Shown piece by piece: positions 17,760 through 27,297 of a stretch of DNA of 64,000 nucleotides; position 1 is the stretch's first letter; the number at the start of each line of letters is the position of its first letter. This stretch comes from Aquimarina sediminis (GTDB lineage Bacteria; Bacteroidota; Bacteroidia; Flavobacteriales; Flavobacteriaceae). The stretch is from the NCBI RefSeq assembly GCF_002895435.1, contig NZ_POYJ01000004.1, forward strand, positions 124,001 through 188,000. The letters are read 5' to 3'. Position numbers and translations under genes: made by a program. The notes under the pieces were generated by a model. It did no database searches. It was not told the origin of the DNA and saw nothing but the letters and a program-made list of their open reading frames with translations.

Positions 17760-19412
17760 ATGAGTTATTCTTTAAAAATGACAAGAGTCTTACTCCTCTT
17801 CCTTCTATCCCAATCTCTTTTTTCACAAAATGAAATTTTAAAAAAAGAAACATACCGAAAGATAGATTCATTATTCATGGTATACAACCATCATGACAAA
17901 CCTGGAGCAACCTTATCCATTATTAAAAATGAAGAAACCATTTACAAAAATCATATTGGTTTAGCCAATATTGAGAATAGTCAACCTATAACAGATACTA
18001 CTGTTTTCAATATCGCTTCTGTTTCTAAACAGTTTACTACTTTTCTTGCATTATTATTAGAGCAAGAAGGGAAACTTTCTTTTGACGATGATATAAGGCA
18101 ATATTTACCAGAACTAAAAGAGTTACCTGCCACAATAACAATTAAACAACTTACCAACCACACCCATGGCTTACCTAACCCGGATGAATTAGCACAACTA
18201 AAAGGCGTAAAAACAATGACACATAAGGAGGTTCTGGCAATGTTGCTACAAGTTAAACAAACCAATTACCTCCCTGGAGAAAAATTTGAATACAATAACA
18301 CAGGATATATACTATTATCAGAAATTATAGAACGAGTGGGACAAAAGCCTTTTAAAAAACAATTAAAAGAAAAGATTTTCACCCCTTTGAAGATGAAACA
18401 TACTCAGGCTATTGATAATAACAATATTGTAATCTCTAAAAAGGCATATTCATATCGGCTTAGGGATACTATGTATGTAAATTACCCAGTAAAACTTTCG
18501 ACAATTGGTTCTTCTGGTATATACACTACTATAAATGATTTGAGTCTATGGGCAAAGAATTATCATAGCCAAAAAGTGGGTAAACTAGAATTTTATAAAA
18601 AAATGGAAACGGCTACTTTTCTTACGTCAAGAAAAAAAGTAAAATATGGTTTAGGGCTCTACTTTGATAACTATAAGGGAATAGATATCGTATTTCATGG
18701 AGGTGGTACCGAGAGTTACCGTTCATATATTCTTCATGTCCCTAAGCATCATTTATCCTTAGTCTATTTGTCAAATACAGGTGGTTTTTCTGGATTAGAC
18801 ATTATTTATAAATCACTAGAGATTTTATTAAAAGAATCCATTCAACAACAAAAAACACATCCTGCTTCATTAAGTGGTAATACAGACTTCAAAAATCTTG
18901 AAGGAACTTATGAAATGTTTCCAGGAATGTATTATAACATCATTGCAGAAAAAAACAAGCTGTATTTTCAAACATTCGGTTCAAACGAAAAAATCCTTCT
19001 GCCTATTCTTGAAAAAAATGTTTTTAAAGTACCATTTATCCCACACTCAAAATTTACTTTTTATAAAAACAGATTTGACTTTCGTATTGCTGATTTTGAC
19101 TACCCCTGCAAAAAAACGGTTATACAATTGCCAAAATCTAAAGATTTAGAATTAGAAAAATTTATCGGAACCTATAAAAACATAGAACATAATATCACTT
19201 ATGATTTAGTCGTAAAAGAGAACAAACTAATGGCTATACATAATAGTATCGATTATAATATTACATTACAGCCTCTTGCAAAAAACAGTTTCTACTCAAA
19301 CGAACCATTCTTTGGAAAAATAGATTTCATATTCAATGCAAATAAGAAGATTATCGGATATAAGCTGTCTGGACAAAACCTAAACAATATAGTTTTTAAA
19401 AAAATTATCTGA
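17760..19412 (+). CDS. Secreted beta-lactamase-family serine hydrolase
   Basis: About 550 residues from the ATG at 17760, which starts a signal peptide (cleavage near SLFSQ); an upstream TTG would bury it. Residues ~35-370 are a Beta-lactamase (class C/PBP4*) domain with catalytic Ser87-V-S-Lys90, the YNNTGY tyrosine motif and the HGGGTE third motif. About 180 C-terminal residues form two repeated lipocalin-like beta modules often found in these Bacteroidota hydrolases. Likely a periplasmic peptidase or esterase rather than a resistance enzyme. Confidence 0.88.
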   Translation: MSYSLKMTRVLLLFLLSQSLFSQNEILKKETYRKIDSLFMVYNHHDKPGATLSIIKNEETIYKNHIGLANIENSQPITDTTVFNIASVSKQFTTFLALLLEQEGKLSFDDDIRQYLPELKELPATITIKQLTNHTHGLPNPDELAQLKGVKTMTHKEVLAMLLQVKQTNYLPGEKFEYNNTGYILLSEIIERVGQKPFKKQLKEKIFTPLKMKHTQAIDNNNIVISKKAYSYRLRDTMYVNYPVKLSTIGSSGIYTTINDLSLWAKNYHSQKVGKLEFYKKMETATFLTSRKKVKYGLGLYFDNYKGIDIVFHGGGTESYRSYILHVPKHHLSLVYLSNTGGFSGLDIIYKSLEILLKESIQQQKTHPASLSGNTDFKNLEGTYEMFPGMYYNIIAEKNKLYFQTFGSNEKILLPILEKNVFKVPFIPHSKFTFYKNRFDFRIADFDYPCKKTVIQLPKSKDLELEKFIGTYKNIEHNITYDLVVKENKLMAIHNSIDYNITLQPLAKNSFYSNEPFFGKIDFIFNANKKIIGYKLSGQNLNNIVFKKII

Positions 19413-19459
19413 TGTTAGCTAAAAATAATATAACATTGGATTGAATAGTCCCTAAACCC

Positions 19460-19467
19460 TATTTTTG
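19460..19467 (+). promoter_or_regulatory. -7 promoter element of the SRPBCC gene
   Basis: TATTTTTG matches TAnnTTTG. A TTG at 19441 leaves a 16-bp spacer, slightly short. The leader to the ATG at 19574 would be about 100 bases. Confidence 0.4.
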
Positions 19468-19573
19468 TATTATTACTATAAAAGATAAATCATCATTTAT
19501 CTAGTGTGCTATAGCTTTTGAACTACAACCATACTATGCATAAACTATTAACCAACATCAAAAATAAAGCAAC

Positions 19574-20014
19574 ATGAGTAAAGAATTAATTTCGATATCA
19601 TCAATAGACATTAATGCTTCACTATCTCAGATATGGAATATATTGATCGAACCAGAATTGGCGAAAGAGTATTTCTTTGGAGCAGAAATTATAACTGATT
19701 GGAAAATAGGAAATCCAATTATCTTCAAAGGTGAATTTAACGGAAATGCATATGAAGAAAAAGGAGTCCTTTTAAATGTAGATCCTAATAGTCAACTTCA
19801 ATATTCGCATTGGAGTAATTTTGATGGACTACCGGATGAGCCCGAAAATTATAGAACCTGGACTTTTGACCTCTATAAGAAGAGCGAGCAAATACAATTA
19901 TCTATTACCGAAGACAATATTCCAACCGAAAAACAAAAGAACCGCTCTGATGAATTTTGGAGTGAAGCCCTTTTGAAAATCAAACGACTTGCAGAAAACT
20001 ATGAAAACGATTAA
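19574..20014 (+). CDS. SRPBCC (AHSA1/CalC-like) domain protein
   Basis: A 146-residue single-domain START-like protein: N-terminal strand ISSIDINASLSQIWNIL, the diagnostic EYFFGAEIITDWKIGNPI segment and the C-terminal helix SDEFWSEALLKIKRLAEN. The fold binds hydrophobic ligands; the ligand here is unknown. A second member of the family is at 21585-22031 next to an AraC regulator. Confidence 0.85.
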   Translation: MSKELISISSIDINASLSQIWNILIEPELAKEYFFGAEIITDWKIGNPIIFKGEFNGNAYEEKGVLLNVDPNSQLQYSHWSNFDGLPDEPENYRTWTFDLYKKSEQIQLSITEDNIPTEKQKNRSDEFWSEALLKIKRLAENYEND

Positions 20015-20097
20015 GATCAGTTTTCACAAAAACCAGATCATAAAAACATACATCTAAATAGTTTTATACTAATCAAACCCCAAGTATACACCATCAA

Positions 20098-20592
20098 ATG
20101 GATACTAATCTAACTCAAATCAAAACCGAAGTTTATGACCAATGCTTACTTAAAATGTCAAACTTCAAAACCGAACTGGAAAGCACAGAATACAAAGCCT
20201 GTCAGTTTAAATTAAATGAACTGAGTATTATAAGTAGAAATGCTAAAATCACTCCAAAAAAAGTAGGGCAATTCGTAACTTTTTGGCAACGAAACGAAAA
20301 TGGGTCTATTGAGCCTTTTGATGAGACAGATGCCTTTGATTTTTACATCGTAAACGTAAAGACAGATGCTAAGTTGGGGCAATTTGTTTTCCCAAAAGCT
20401 GTATTGATTAAGAAAGGGATACTCTCTACTAGTAAAAAAGAAGGAAAAAGAGCTTTCCGGGTTTATCCAAATTGGGACATCACTAAAAACAAACAAGCAG
20501 AACGAACTCAAAAATGGCAACTGGATTATTTTTACGAAATTAGTAATCTGACAAACATGAGTAAAGTGACGGAGTTGTATAACGTGAAATAA
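20098..20592 (+). CDS. MepB-family protein
   Basis: A 164-residue cytoplasmic protein matching the MepB family (named after a gene of the Staphylococcus mepRAB locus): RNAKITPKKVGQFVTFW, DFYIVNVKTDAKLGQFVFPK and the FRVYPNWDI segment are characteristic. The biochemical function of MepB is unknown; related folds suggest nucleic-acid binding. It is flanked by SRPBCC and AraC genes. Confidence 0.8.
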   Translation: MDTNLTQIKTEVYDQCLLKMSNFKTELESTEYKACQFKLNELSIISRNAKITPKKVGQFVTFWQRNENGSIEPFDETDAFDFYIVNVKTDAKLGQFVFPKAVLIKKGILSTSKKEGKRAFRVYPNWDITKNKQAERTQKWQLDYFYEISNLTNMSKVTELYNVK

Positions 20593-20641
20593 TCTAAAAA
20601 AAACAGAAGGATATACAAAATCATCCTACTCACATCAAAAG

Positions 20642-21538
20642 ATGAAAAAAAACCACGACAATGCTACAGTAACAAATAAGAGCTGGGAAATAGAAAACAT
20701 TTCTATTTCTCATAATATTGTTGATTATACCTCATTCGGAAAAAATGTATCTAAAAATGATAAGAAATTAGTGAGGTTACATTTTGGACTAAGTGGTAGT
20801 TATGATTTTAAATGTAAACAACTTAATTCTGAATTTACTTTTACAGGACATCATAATAATATACTCTATTCTGATGGTCTTGAAATAGAGGTATTCAATA
20901 AAAGTAAACGTATTGAAACTTTTGGTGTTAACTTCTCCTCAGATTTTTTTGTAGATATTGCTCAGAATGGAACAGATGCTTTAAAACGTTTTTCTGAAAA
21001 AGTATTAAACAATCAAAACGCCATTTTTTCTGATCAATGGAAACCAAATAATTTTAAAATTCAATCTGTAATAAACGAAATACTCAATTGTTCATATACT
21101 CATGAATTAAAAGATTTATTTCTACTTTCTAAAAGCATTGAATTACTCGTGCTACAAGCAGAGGTTTTTAATAAAAAGAATGAACTTAATTTTATAAGAT
21201 CTAACACAGATAAAAAAAAATTATTTGAAGCAAAAGAGATTCTTAATTCAAAAATTGACACCCCTCCTACCATTGTTCAATTATCCAAATTGGTTAATCT
21301 AAATGAATACAAACTTAAAAAAGGCTTTAAAGAACTCTTTGGAACGACTATTTTTGGACATATTCATAAAACCAGAATGACACTGGCTAAAAGACTTCTT
21401 TGGGGAACCCAAAAATCTGCCAAAGAAATTGCTTATCAAATAGGTTATAGTTCTCCTCAACATTTTTCTAATGCTTTTAAAAAAGAATTCGGTGCTACTC
21501 CCGATAGTATTAGAAAAAATCCGGATACTACAATTTAA
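20642..21538 (+). CDS. AraC-family transcriptional regulator
   Basis: A 298-residue soluble regulator. The N-terminal ~190 residues form the ligand-binding part; residues ~205-293 are the double helix-turn-helix (LSKLVNLNEYKLKKGFKELF and AYQIGYSSPQHFSNAFKKEFGATP). It lies 46 bp upstream of the SRPBCC gene at 21585, its most likely target or functional partner. Confidence 0.9.
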   Translation: MKKNHDNATVTNKSWEIENISISHNIVDYTSFGKNVSKNDKKLVRLHFGLSGSYDFKCKQLNSEFTFTGHHNNILYSDGLEIEVFNKSKRIETFGVNFSSDFFVDIAQNGTDALKRFSEKVLNNQNAIFSDQWKPNNFKIQSVINEILNCSYTHELKDLFLLSKSIELLVLQAEVFNKKNELNFIRSNTDKKKLFEAKEILNSKIDTPPTIVQLSKLVNLNEYKLKKGFKELFGTTIFGHIHKTRMTLAKRLLWGTQKSAKEIAYQIGYSSPQHFSNAFKKEFGATPDSIRKNPDTTI

Positions 21539-21584
21539 ACACGACTAAACTCATCAAATTTGTTCTATTAACTAAAAGAAGAAA

Positions 21585-22031
21585 ATGAGTACATCAATGA
21601 TCATTACAAAAGAAATCACCTTTAATGCTCCCAAACAAAAAATTTGGGATTTAATAACAAATCCCAAAATGACCAAACAATATATGTTTGGATGTGAAGT
21701 CATATCAAACTGGGAAATTGGAAACAAAATTACTTGGAAAGGGCGAACAGAAGATCAAAAAGAGGTAGTATATGTAAAAGGGGAAATTACAGATATTATC
21801 CAAGGGACTAAAGTTTCATTTACTATGTTTGATCCTAATATGGGCATAAAAGATATTCCTTCTAATTATGTAAATTTAACTTATGAACTGGTTGAATCGA
21901 AAGGTAAAACTAAACTCATCATTATTCAGGGAGATTTTAAAGGATCTGAAAATTCAGAAAAGCGATTTGAAGAGTCAAAAAAAGGTTGGGATATGGTAAT
22001 CCCACTTATGAAAGAATTAGTACAGAAATAA
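21585..22031 (+). CDS. SRPBCC domain protein
   Basis: A 148-residue AHSA1-like protein paralogous to the one at 19574-20014: FNAPKQKIWDLITNPKMTK, YMFGCEVISNWEIGNKI and a C-terminal helix that packs on the ligand cavity. The gene follows an AraC regulator closely. Its stop codon lies within the left arm of a 22-bp inverted repeat shared with the convergent cydB gene. Confidence 0.85.
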   Translation: MSTSMIITKEITFNAPKQKIWDLITNPKMTKQYMFGCEVISNWEIGNKITWKGRTEDQKEVVYVKGEITDIIQGTKVSFTMFDPNMGIKDIPSNYVNLTYELVESKGKTKLIIIQGDFKGSENSEKRFEESKKGWDMVIPLMKELVQK

Positions 22032-22110
22032 TACACCTTCTGCTTAATTAACCAACTGGTTTATAAGGAACGAACACATCAATCAGTAAATTAAGCAGAA
22101 GGTGTATTAT
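22028..22110. terminator. 22-bp inverted repeat between convergent genes (bidirectional terminator)
   Basis: ATAATACACCTTCTGCTTAATT (positions 22028-22049) is perfectly complementary to 22089-22110, with a 39-base spacer. The left arm covers the stop codon of the SRPBCC gene, the right arm the last codons and stop of cydB. The arrangement would fold the 3' ends of both convergent transcripts into the same hairpin. Confidence 0.65.
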
Positions 22111-23128
22111 TTTGTTCTAAAATCTTAATCATTTTAAATGACTTTAATAAATGGAACATTCCTGGTAGGATTATTGCCCCACCAATGATAAGTGATATTC
22201 CTAAAACCTTGATAACACTATCAGGGGCTATATTTTCTAGTAGACTAACACTTCCTGTTTTAGTAATAATAATATCTGGGAAATGAGAAATCAAAGCTGC
22301 CAGTAAAATTAAAAACACTTGTAATCCTGCAAAAAACCTACTCCAAACTGTATTCCCTTTCTTAATTGCTCGCCATAATGGGTATAATAATCCCGCAGAA
22401 AACACTACTGATATCATTGCATAAGGATTTTTTATAAAATCCAGAACAAATACATTTCCAGAAATATAACCGTAACCAAAGGTTACTAATCCCACAACAA
22501 AAACAGTTATAGTCGCAATTGCAGATTTTCTAATATAAATATTTTCATTTCCTTCTTCAGATTCTCCAATTAGTAAAACAGAAGATAAAAATGCGCAAAG
22601 TGCTGCAAAGAAAAAACCAACAAATATACTAAATACATTACACCAAGGTTTTACAAAAGCCTCATAAAAGCTCATAGTACTAACATCCTCTACAATACTA
22701 ATTTCACCACCAATCAATGCACCGAATGTCATTCCTAAAAAGACAGGAGTTATCAAACTCGATACTTTAAACATCCCATCATATAGTTTTTGAGAGTTAT
22801 CAATCACAGCATCATAATGTCTAAAAACAAAGGCAACGCCTCTTAGTGTCACTCCTAATAGTACAATAGTAAGAGGGATATGTAAGTTAACAACCATTAT
22901 ATTATAGTATACCGGAAAAGCTATCCACAAAATTACAATTAGAATAATAATCCAAATGTGGTTGGCTTCCCAAACTGGTCCCATAACACGGTATATGGTT
23001 TTTTTGGTAATTTTCTGATTTTCTTCTGATGAGAACAACTCTACTATACCCGCTCCATAATCCGCTCCACCTAATACTACATAGAGATACAAGGAAAAAA
23101 TCAAAAAAAACAGTACAACAAACAGCAT
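22091..23128 (-). CDS. cydB: Cytochrome bd ubiquinol oxidase subunit II
   Basis: A 345-residue membrane protein with eight to nine predicted helices and the CydB pattern near the N-terminus (LYVVLGGADYGAGIVELF, then GPVWEANHIWIIILIVILW). With CydA it forms the high-affinity bd-type quinol:oxygen oxidoreductase of the inner membrane, used at low oxygen and under nitrosative or oxidative stress. It starts 2 bp after cydA. No separate cydX-like reading frame is visible after it. Confidence 0.95.
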   Translation of the reverse strand: MLFVVLFFLIFSLYLYVVLGGADYGAGIVELFSSEENQKITKKTIYRVMGPVWEANHIWIIILIVILWIAFPVYYNIMVVNLHIPLTIVLLGVTLRGVAFVFRHYDAVIDNSQKLYDGMFKVSSLITPVFLGMTFGALIGGEISIVEDVSTMSFYEAFVKPWCNVFSIFVGFFFAALCAFLSSVLLIGESEEGNENIYIRKSAIATITVFVVGLVTFGYGYISGNVFVLDFIKNPYAMISVVFSAGLLYPLWRAIKKGNTVWSRFFAGLQVFLILLAALISHFPDIIITKTGSVSLLENIAPDSVIKVLGISLIIGGAIILPGMFHLLKSFKMIKILEQNNTPSA

Positions 23129-23130
23129 AT

Positions 23131-24432
23131 TTAATGATTTGAATTATTTAAAACTTTTATTTGTCTTATCATAAGCCAGGTAACTGCAACGGATAACATA
23201 AGATATACCACGATATACATATAAAAACTAAACACAATACCTGGCATAGGTGTTACCGCGTCTTTGGTTCTCATAACTTTATGAATAATCCAGGGCTGTC
23301 TTCCTACTTCAGTAACAATCCACCCCGCTTCTAAGGCTATAAACCCCATAGGAGCAAGTAATACAAACAGTAACCAATACTTATTGTTATTAAGCCATTT
23401 TTTCTTTTTTAAGGAAACAAAATATAATAACCCTGCTAGTAGCAACAAACCTCCTATTCCCACCATAATTTGAAAAGCATAGTGAACCATAGGTACATTT
23501 GGTCGTTCATCTTCAGGAAAATCATTTAGTCCTTTTACTTCTGCATCAAAATCTGCAAAAGCCAAAAATGATAACATTCCGGGGAGAGCAATTTTGTAGC
23601 TGACTTCTTGTGTTTTGGGGTTTACGATTCCTCCGATATATAAGGGAGCTCCTTTTTCTGTATGATAATGAGCCTCCATCGCCGCAAGTTTTACGGGTTG
23701 CCGCTCTGCAATGTCCTTGGCAGAAATATCACCACTAACAGGTTGTAATATTGCCGCTATTGCTCCAAAGGTTATAGCTATTTGAAATGCTTTTTTGTGT
23801 AACTCTACTTTTCTTTTTTTATAAATTTGATAAGCATGAATTCCTGCTACCGCAAAACCTGTTGCTGTAAAAGCAGCTAGCGTCATATGTAGTGCCTGTG
23901 TAAACCATGCTGGATTTAGCATTGCCTGTACAGGGTCTATATTCAAGAATTTTCCATCAATATAATCAAATCCACTGGGTGCATTCATCCATCCATTTGC
24001 AGCGACTACCAAAATCCCTGAGGCTACACCTGACAAACCAATGATAACACCTGTAATCCAATGAAACCGTTCGGGTAATTTGTTCCATCCGTATAAATAA
24101 AATCCTAATGCCAATGCTTCTACAAAAAATGCTGCTCCTTCTAATGAAAAAGGCATCCCAATGATTGGTCCCGCATGTTTCATAAATTCTGGCCACAGCA
24201 GCCCTAATTCAAAAGACAATGCTGTACCCGAAACAGCGCCAGTTACAAAAAAAATAGCAACGCCCTTTTGCCAGGATTTGGTGAGGGTTAAATATACCTG
24301 ATCACGTGTCTTTAACCATTTATAGTGAGACACTACCATAAAAAAAGGCATAACCATACCAATACAAGCAAAAACAATATGAAATATCAGGGTAAATGCC
24401 ATTTGGAGTCTTGCTGCGTCAAGGTTTTCCAT
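23131..24432 (-). CDS. cydA: Cytochrome bd ubiquinol oxidase subunit I
   Basis: A 433-residue subunit that carries haem b558, b595 and d. It begins with the canonical MENLDAARLQMAFTLIFHI (haem-ligand His near residue 18), has GLLWPEFMKHAGPIIGMPF and the quinol/haem motif GWIVTEVGRQPWIIHKVMRT (positions ~370-390). At 433 residues it is of the short-Q-loop type. It forms an operon with cydB. Confidence 0.95.
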   Translation of the reverse strand: MENLDAARLQMAFTLIFHIVFACIGMVMPFFMVVSHYKWLKTRDQVYLTLTKSWQKGVAIFFVTGAVSGTALSFELGLLWPEFMKHAGPIIGMPFSLEGAAFFVEALALGFYLYGWNKLPERFHWITGVIIGLSGVASGILVVAANGWMNAPSGFDYIDGKFLNIDPVQAMLNPAWFTQALHMTLAAFTATGFAVAGIHAYQIYKKRKVELHKKAFQIAITFGAIAAILQPVSGDISAKDIAERQPVKLAAMEAHYHTEKGAPLYIGGIVNPKTQEVSYKIALPGMLSFLAFADFDAEVKGLNDFPEDERPNVPMVHYAFQIMVGIGGLLLLAGLLYFVSLKKKKWLNNNKYWLLFVLLAPMGFIALEAGWIVTEVGRQPWIIHKVMRTKDAVTPMPGIVFSFYMYIVVYLMLSVAVTWLMIRQIKVLNNSNH

Positions 24433-25036
24433 AGATAAAGTTTAGAGGATAAACTGGCTTTAAAATTTACGCTATAAAGATACGATACAAGGCTGACTTT
24501 TTACAGGTATTTTCTTGTTCATTTGTGTTAAACCCGTTTTTTTAATCTTACTTAAAAAGTAAAATCTCATCACTCCTCGTTTATTATGAGCTACAAAGAA
24601 AATCATAAACAAATAGCAAAGCCTGTTTGTATATCTAATAAACAGATTTTATAGTATTAACATCAAAGATTTGATTTAATAAACTGGTGTAAATAACCAT
24701 ATCTATTTTGCAAAATGTGCTCTACAAGCAATTGCAGCTTTATATTTTAAAGTCATCATACGTTACAATTGGCTTCTTGTATATGTTTCATCTCTTCCTT
24801 TAGATTCTTCATCTTTTTTTAACAATTTCCAAAATCTATATCAAAACAAATTACTTTGGCATTCTTATTTTTACTATTACAACATGGTATCTCCTCTTCT
24901 TTTCACAAAATAAACAGCTAATAATCAAAAAATTACCTTCAAAAATCAGCTTTTAAACAACTATCCATCAGAATACAAAATATTATATATTTACTTTTTA
25001 ATTTAGTATTTTTATCACTGAAAAACTGTAAATAGC
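24433..25036. other. Gene-free divergent intergenic region between cydA and a Crp-like gene
   Basis: About 600 bp without a convincing coding region (the longest candidate, from an ATG at 24588, is about 22 codons). It should hold the promoters of cydAB (leftwards) and of the Crp-type regulator gene (rightwards). A perfect 14-bp palindrome ATCAAAGATTTGAT lies at 24662-24675, but its half-sites are in the opposite order to an FNR box. Confidence 0.5.
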
Positions 25037-25624
25037 ATGGAAACAGATGTTCTTACAAAAGAATTATTGATGCTTGGAATACCCAAAGATTTTGTTTCAA
25101 CTTTTATTGAATTAGGTAATCTTCAAAAAGTTGCTTTTAATCAAACAGTGGTAACTTATAATGATGTTAGTCAAAATGTTTTTATTGTTTTAAAAGGAGG
25201 ATTTGTGAGTCAACGAATGGTTAACGACGGATCTTTTAGAACCATTAATTTTTTTTTAAGAGGACATGAACCTTACATGTCTAGTTTTCATAGTTTTTTT
25301 AATGGAGAAAAATCCCCTGTACAATTAAAATCAATTAAAAAGTCTACAGTGCTAGTTTTAAAAAAAAGTGAAATAGACAATCTTAATCATTCCTATTCTG
25401 AGTTTAAAGATTTTTATATTGAACGTTTAATACATGCTTTACTGTTAGAAAATGAATTTAAATCTTATTTAATAGCAAAGACACCTCTGGAAATTTATAA
25501 TATTATTTGCGAGAAATACCCTATACTAATTAAAGAACTTCCTTCAAAATACATTGCTGAATTTATTGGTATAACAAGAGTATGGCTCAGTAATTTAAAG
25601 CATCAAAATTTAAAAAAAAGGTAA
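25037..25624 (+). CDS. Crp-like cyclic-nucleotide-binding-domain regulator
   Basis: A 195-residue protein with a cNMP-binding-type barrel in the first ~120 residues (VFIVLKGGFVSQRM core) and a degenerate C-terminal helix-turn-helix (IAEFIGITRVWLSNLKHQN). It is a close paralogue of the next gene: both share the segments EPYMSSFHSFF and KYIAEF.GI.RVWLSNLK. It is divergent from cydAB, so a role in controlling respiration is possible but unproven. Confidence 0.8.
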   Translation: METDVLTKELLMLGIPKDFVSTFIELGNLQKVAFNQTVVTYNDVSQNVFIVLKGGFVSQRMVNDGSFRTINFFLRGHEPYMSSFHSFFNGEKSPVQLKSIKKSTVLVLKKSEIDNLNHSYSEFKDFYIERLIHALLLENEFKSYLIAKTPLEIYNIICEKYPILIKELPSKYIAEFIGITRVWLSNLKHQNLKKR

Positions 25625-25814
25625 ATTAATTTACTCTTGACTAACTCCTAGATTCTTTATTTTTATAAACTTATAAACCTACAATTATTAAGTAATTCTT
25701 TTTTAAAGTTTTCAGAAAATGAAAGAGGATTAGAGATTTCTTTTGATTAATACAATTGAGACTCTACTTAACTAAACTAATAGTCAAACAATTTTGAATC
25801 ATTAAATTACTCGA

Positions 25815-26396
25815 GTGAATAAAAATTCTATTTTTGAAATATTAAAAAGAAACAACATCCCAGATAAATATGTATCCATTTTTATTGAATGCGGAACTAT
25901 TCAGGAAATAGAACGTCATGAAACATTGGTTAAAATTGGTGATATTAGCCAACAAATATATATCGTTTTAAAAGGAGGTTTCGTAAGCCAACAAATGAAT
26001 GGAAGTAATGTTCCAAAAACTATCAACTTTTTTCTAGATAACCATGAACCCTATATGTCCAGTTTTCATAGTTTTTTTAAAGAAGACTTATCTCCTGTAC
26101 AATTAATGGCCATCAAAAAGTCAACTGTTTTAGCTCTTAATAAAAATGATATAGAAAAACTCAATAGAACACACACAACATTCAAAGATTTTTTTATCAA
26201 AAGGTTAATCCATGCTTTATTAATAGAAAATGAATTTAAATCTTATCTAATTACTAAAACGTCATTTGAATTGTATAACCACATAATAGAAAACTACCCA
26301 GAGCTAATTAAAAGTGTTCCTGCTAAATACATTGCTGAATTTATGGGCATATCTAGAGTCTGGTTAAGCAATTTAAAAAGACAAAAATTCAAGTAA
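25815..26396 (+). CDS. Crp-like cyclic-nucleotide-binding-domain regulator (paralogue)
   Basis: A 193-residue protein starting at GTG (25815), the only in-frame start that gives full alignment with the paralogue at 25037-25624. Same layout: barrel with IYIVLKGGFVSQQM and NHEPYMSSFHSFF, then a C-terminal HTH (IAEFMGISRVWLSNLKRQK). The tandem arrangement indicates local duplication; 190 bp separate the genes, so they are probably expressed separately. Confidence 0.8.
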   Translation: MNKNSIFEILKRNNIPDKYVSIFIECGTIQEIERHETLVKIGDISQQIYIVLKGGFVSQQMNGSNVPKTINFFLDNHEPYMSSFHSFFKEDLSPVQLMAIKKSTVLALNKNDIEKLNRTHTTFKDFFIKRLIHALLIENEFKSYLITKTSFELYNHIIENYPELIKSVPAKYIAEFMGISRVWLSNLKRQKFK

Positions 26397-27039
26397 CAAT
26401 TCGCATAGCCCAAAACGGACTAAATAGTAGCAAATAGATTAGAAAGTAATTTATATTCGCAAAAAAAATCTTCTAAATATTTAAGAATCAACAATCAATT
26501 CTCAAGAACACCAAGATATTAACTCGTTAAATCCAAAAGAATACTCTATCTATAGGGATAAAAGGTGTTTTTTGATGTTTTTAGTAAATTAGTTTACGTT
26601 TTGAGGCACAATAAGCAAGGAAATATGTTGTAATTTTAATCAAGTTTCAATCAATATTAAAATGTTGACTTACTAATGAAATACATAGTAGTATGTTTAT
26701 TAGTAGTAGATTCTCCCAGAAAGGAAGTCATCATTTTTGAAGTTTGTATTAATTGATTTAAGTGTTTAATCAAATAACTTATTATGAGAAATTTATTAAA
26801 AACTACCTTACCTACACTTCTATCATTTTTTCCTACAGCTTATGTTTCAATTGCTAGTCTATTTAAGAGGAAACTATATTATTTGGATTTTAAACTAATT
26901 TTTCTTAATTTACTTTGGTTCAAACACATTACGCCTGAATTAACATCCGTTTTTTGTAAGAGACATATAACGACTATAATAAGTTGTTGCTTTGAGAAAC
27001 TATTATTATCGGCAAAAAAAAGAAAATCTAATAACAATA
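26397..27039. other. Gene-poor stretch after the Crp-like pair
   Basis: No gene recognised. An open frame of 91 codons at 26784-27059 has no recognisable motif, an odd composition and runs into the short repeats at 27040, so it is not called. The stretch together with the relic downstream looks like decayed sequence. Confidence 0.4.
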
Positions 27040-27205
27040 AACTACTTACCCCTATCTAACAGCTTACTTACCTTTATACGATAGGCTTCTTGCTTCATTT
27101 CAATGTAATATCTAACCTACTCTGTTCAGGTATAGCGAACTATTACCCCAACTTTACGACTACTTACCCAAATCTAAAAAGCTATTTACCCGATCCTAAT
27201 TTACG
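27040..27205 (+). repeat. Short direct repeats with ~21-bp period (CTACTTACCC type)
   Basis: Related units begin at 27040 (AACTACTTACCCCTATCTAAC), 27061, 27138, 27159 and 27181; those next to each other are 20-22 bp apart, all with a core CTA(C/T)TTACC followed by a TCTAA-like end. A gap of ~56 bp separates the second and third units. The phase of two helical turns is what repeated regulator sites would show. Confidence 0.45.
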
Positions 27206-27297
27206 TTTTTGAATAATCACGTAAACAACAGATATCTTAATTAACAATAAGCATAACAATCAATATTAAGACTTACTGGATAGTTTAAGTAACCATC

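Noticed and set aside
24662..24675. Palindrome ATCAAAGATTTGAT near cydA as an FNR box
   Set aside because: The half-sites are in reversed order (ATCAAA...TTTGAT), so it does not match TTGATnnnnATCAA; it may be chance in AT-rich DNA.
26784..27059. 91-codon open frame after the Crp-like genes
   Set aside because: No motif, unusual composition and an end inside short repeats; no sign of selection as a protein.
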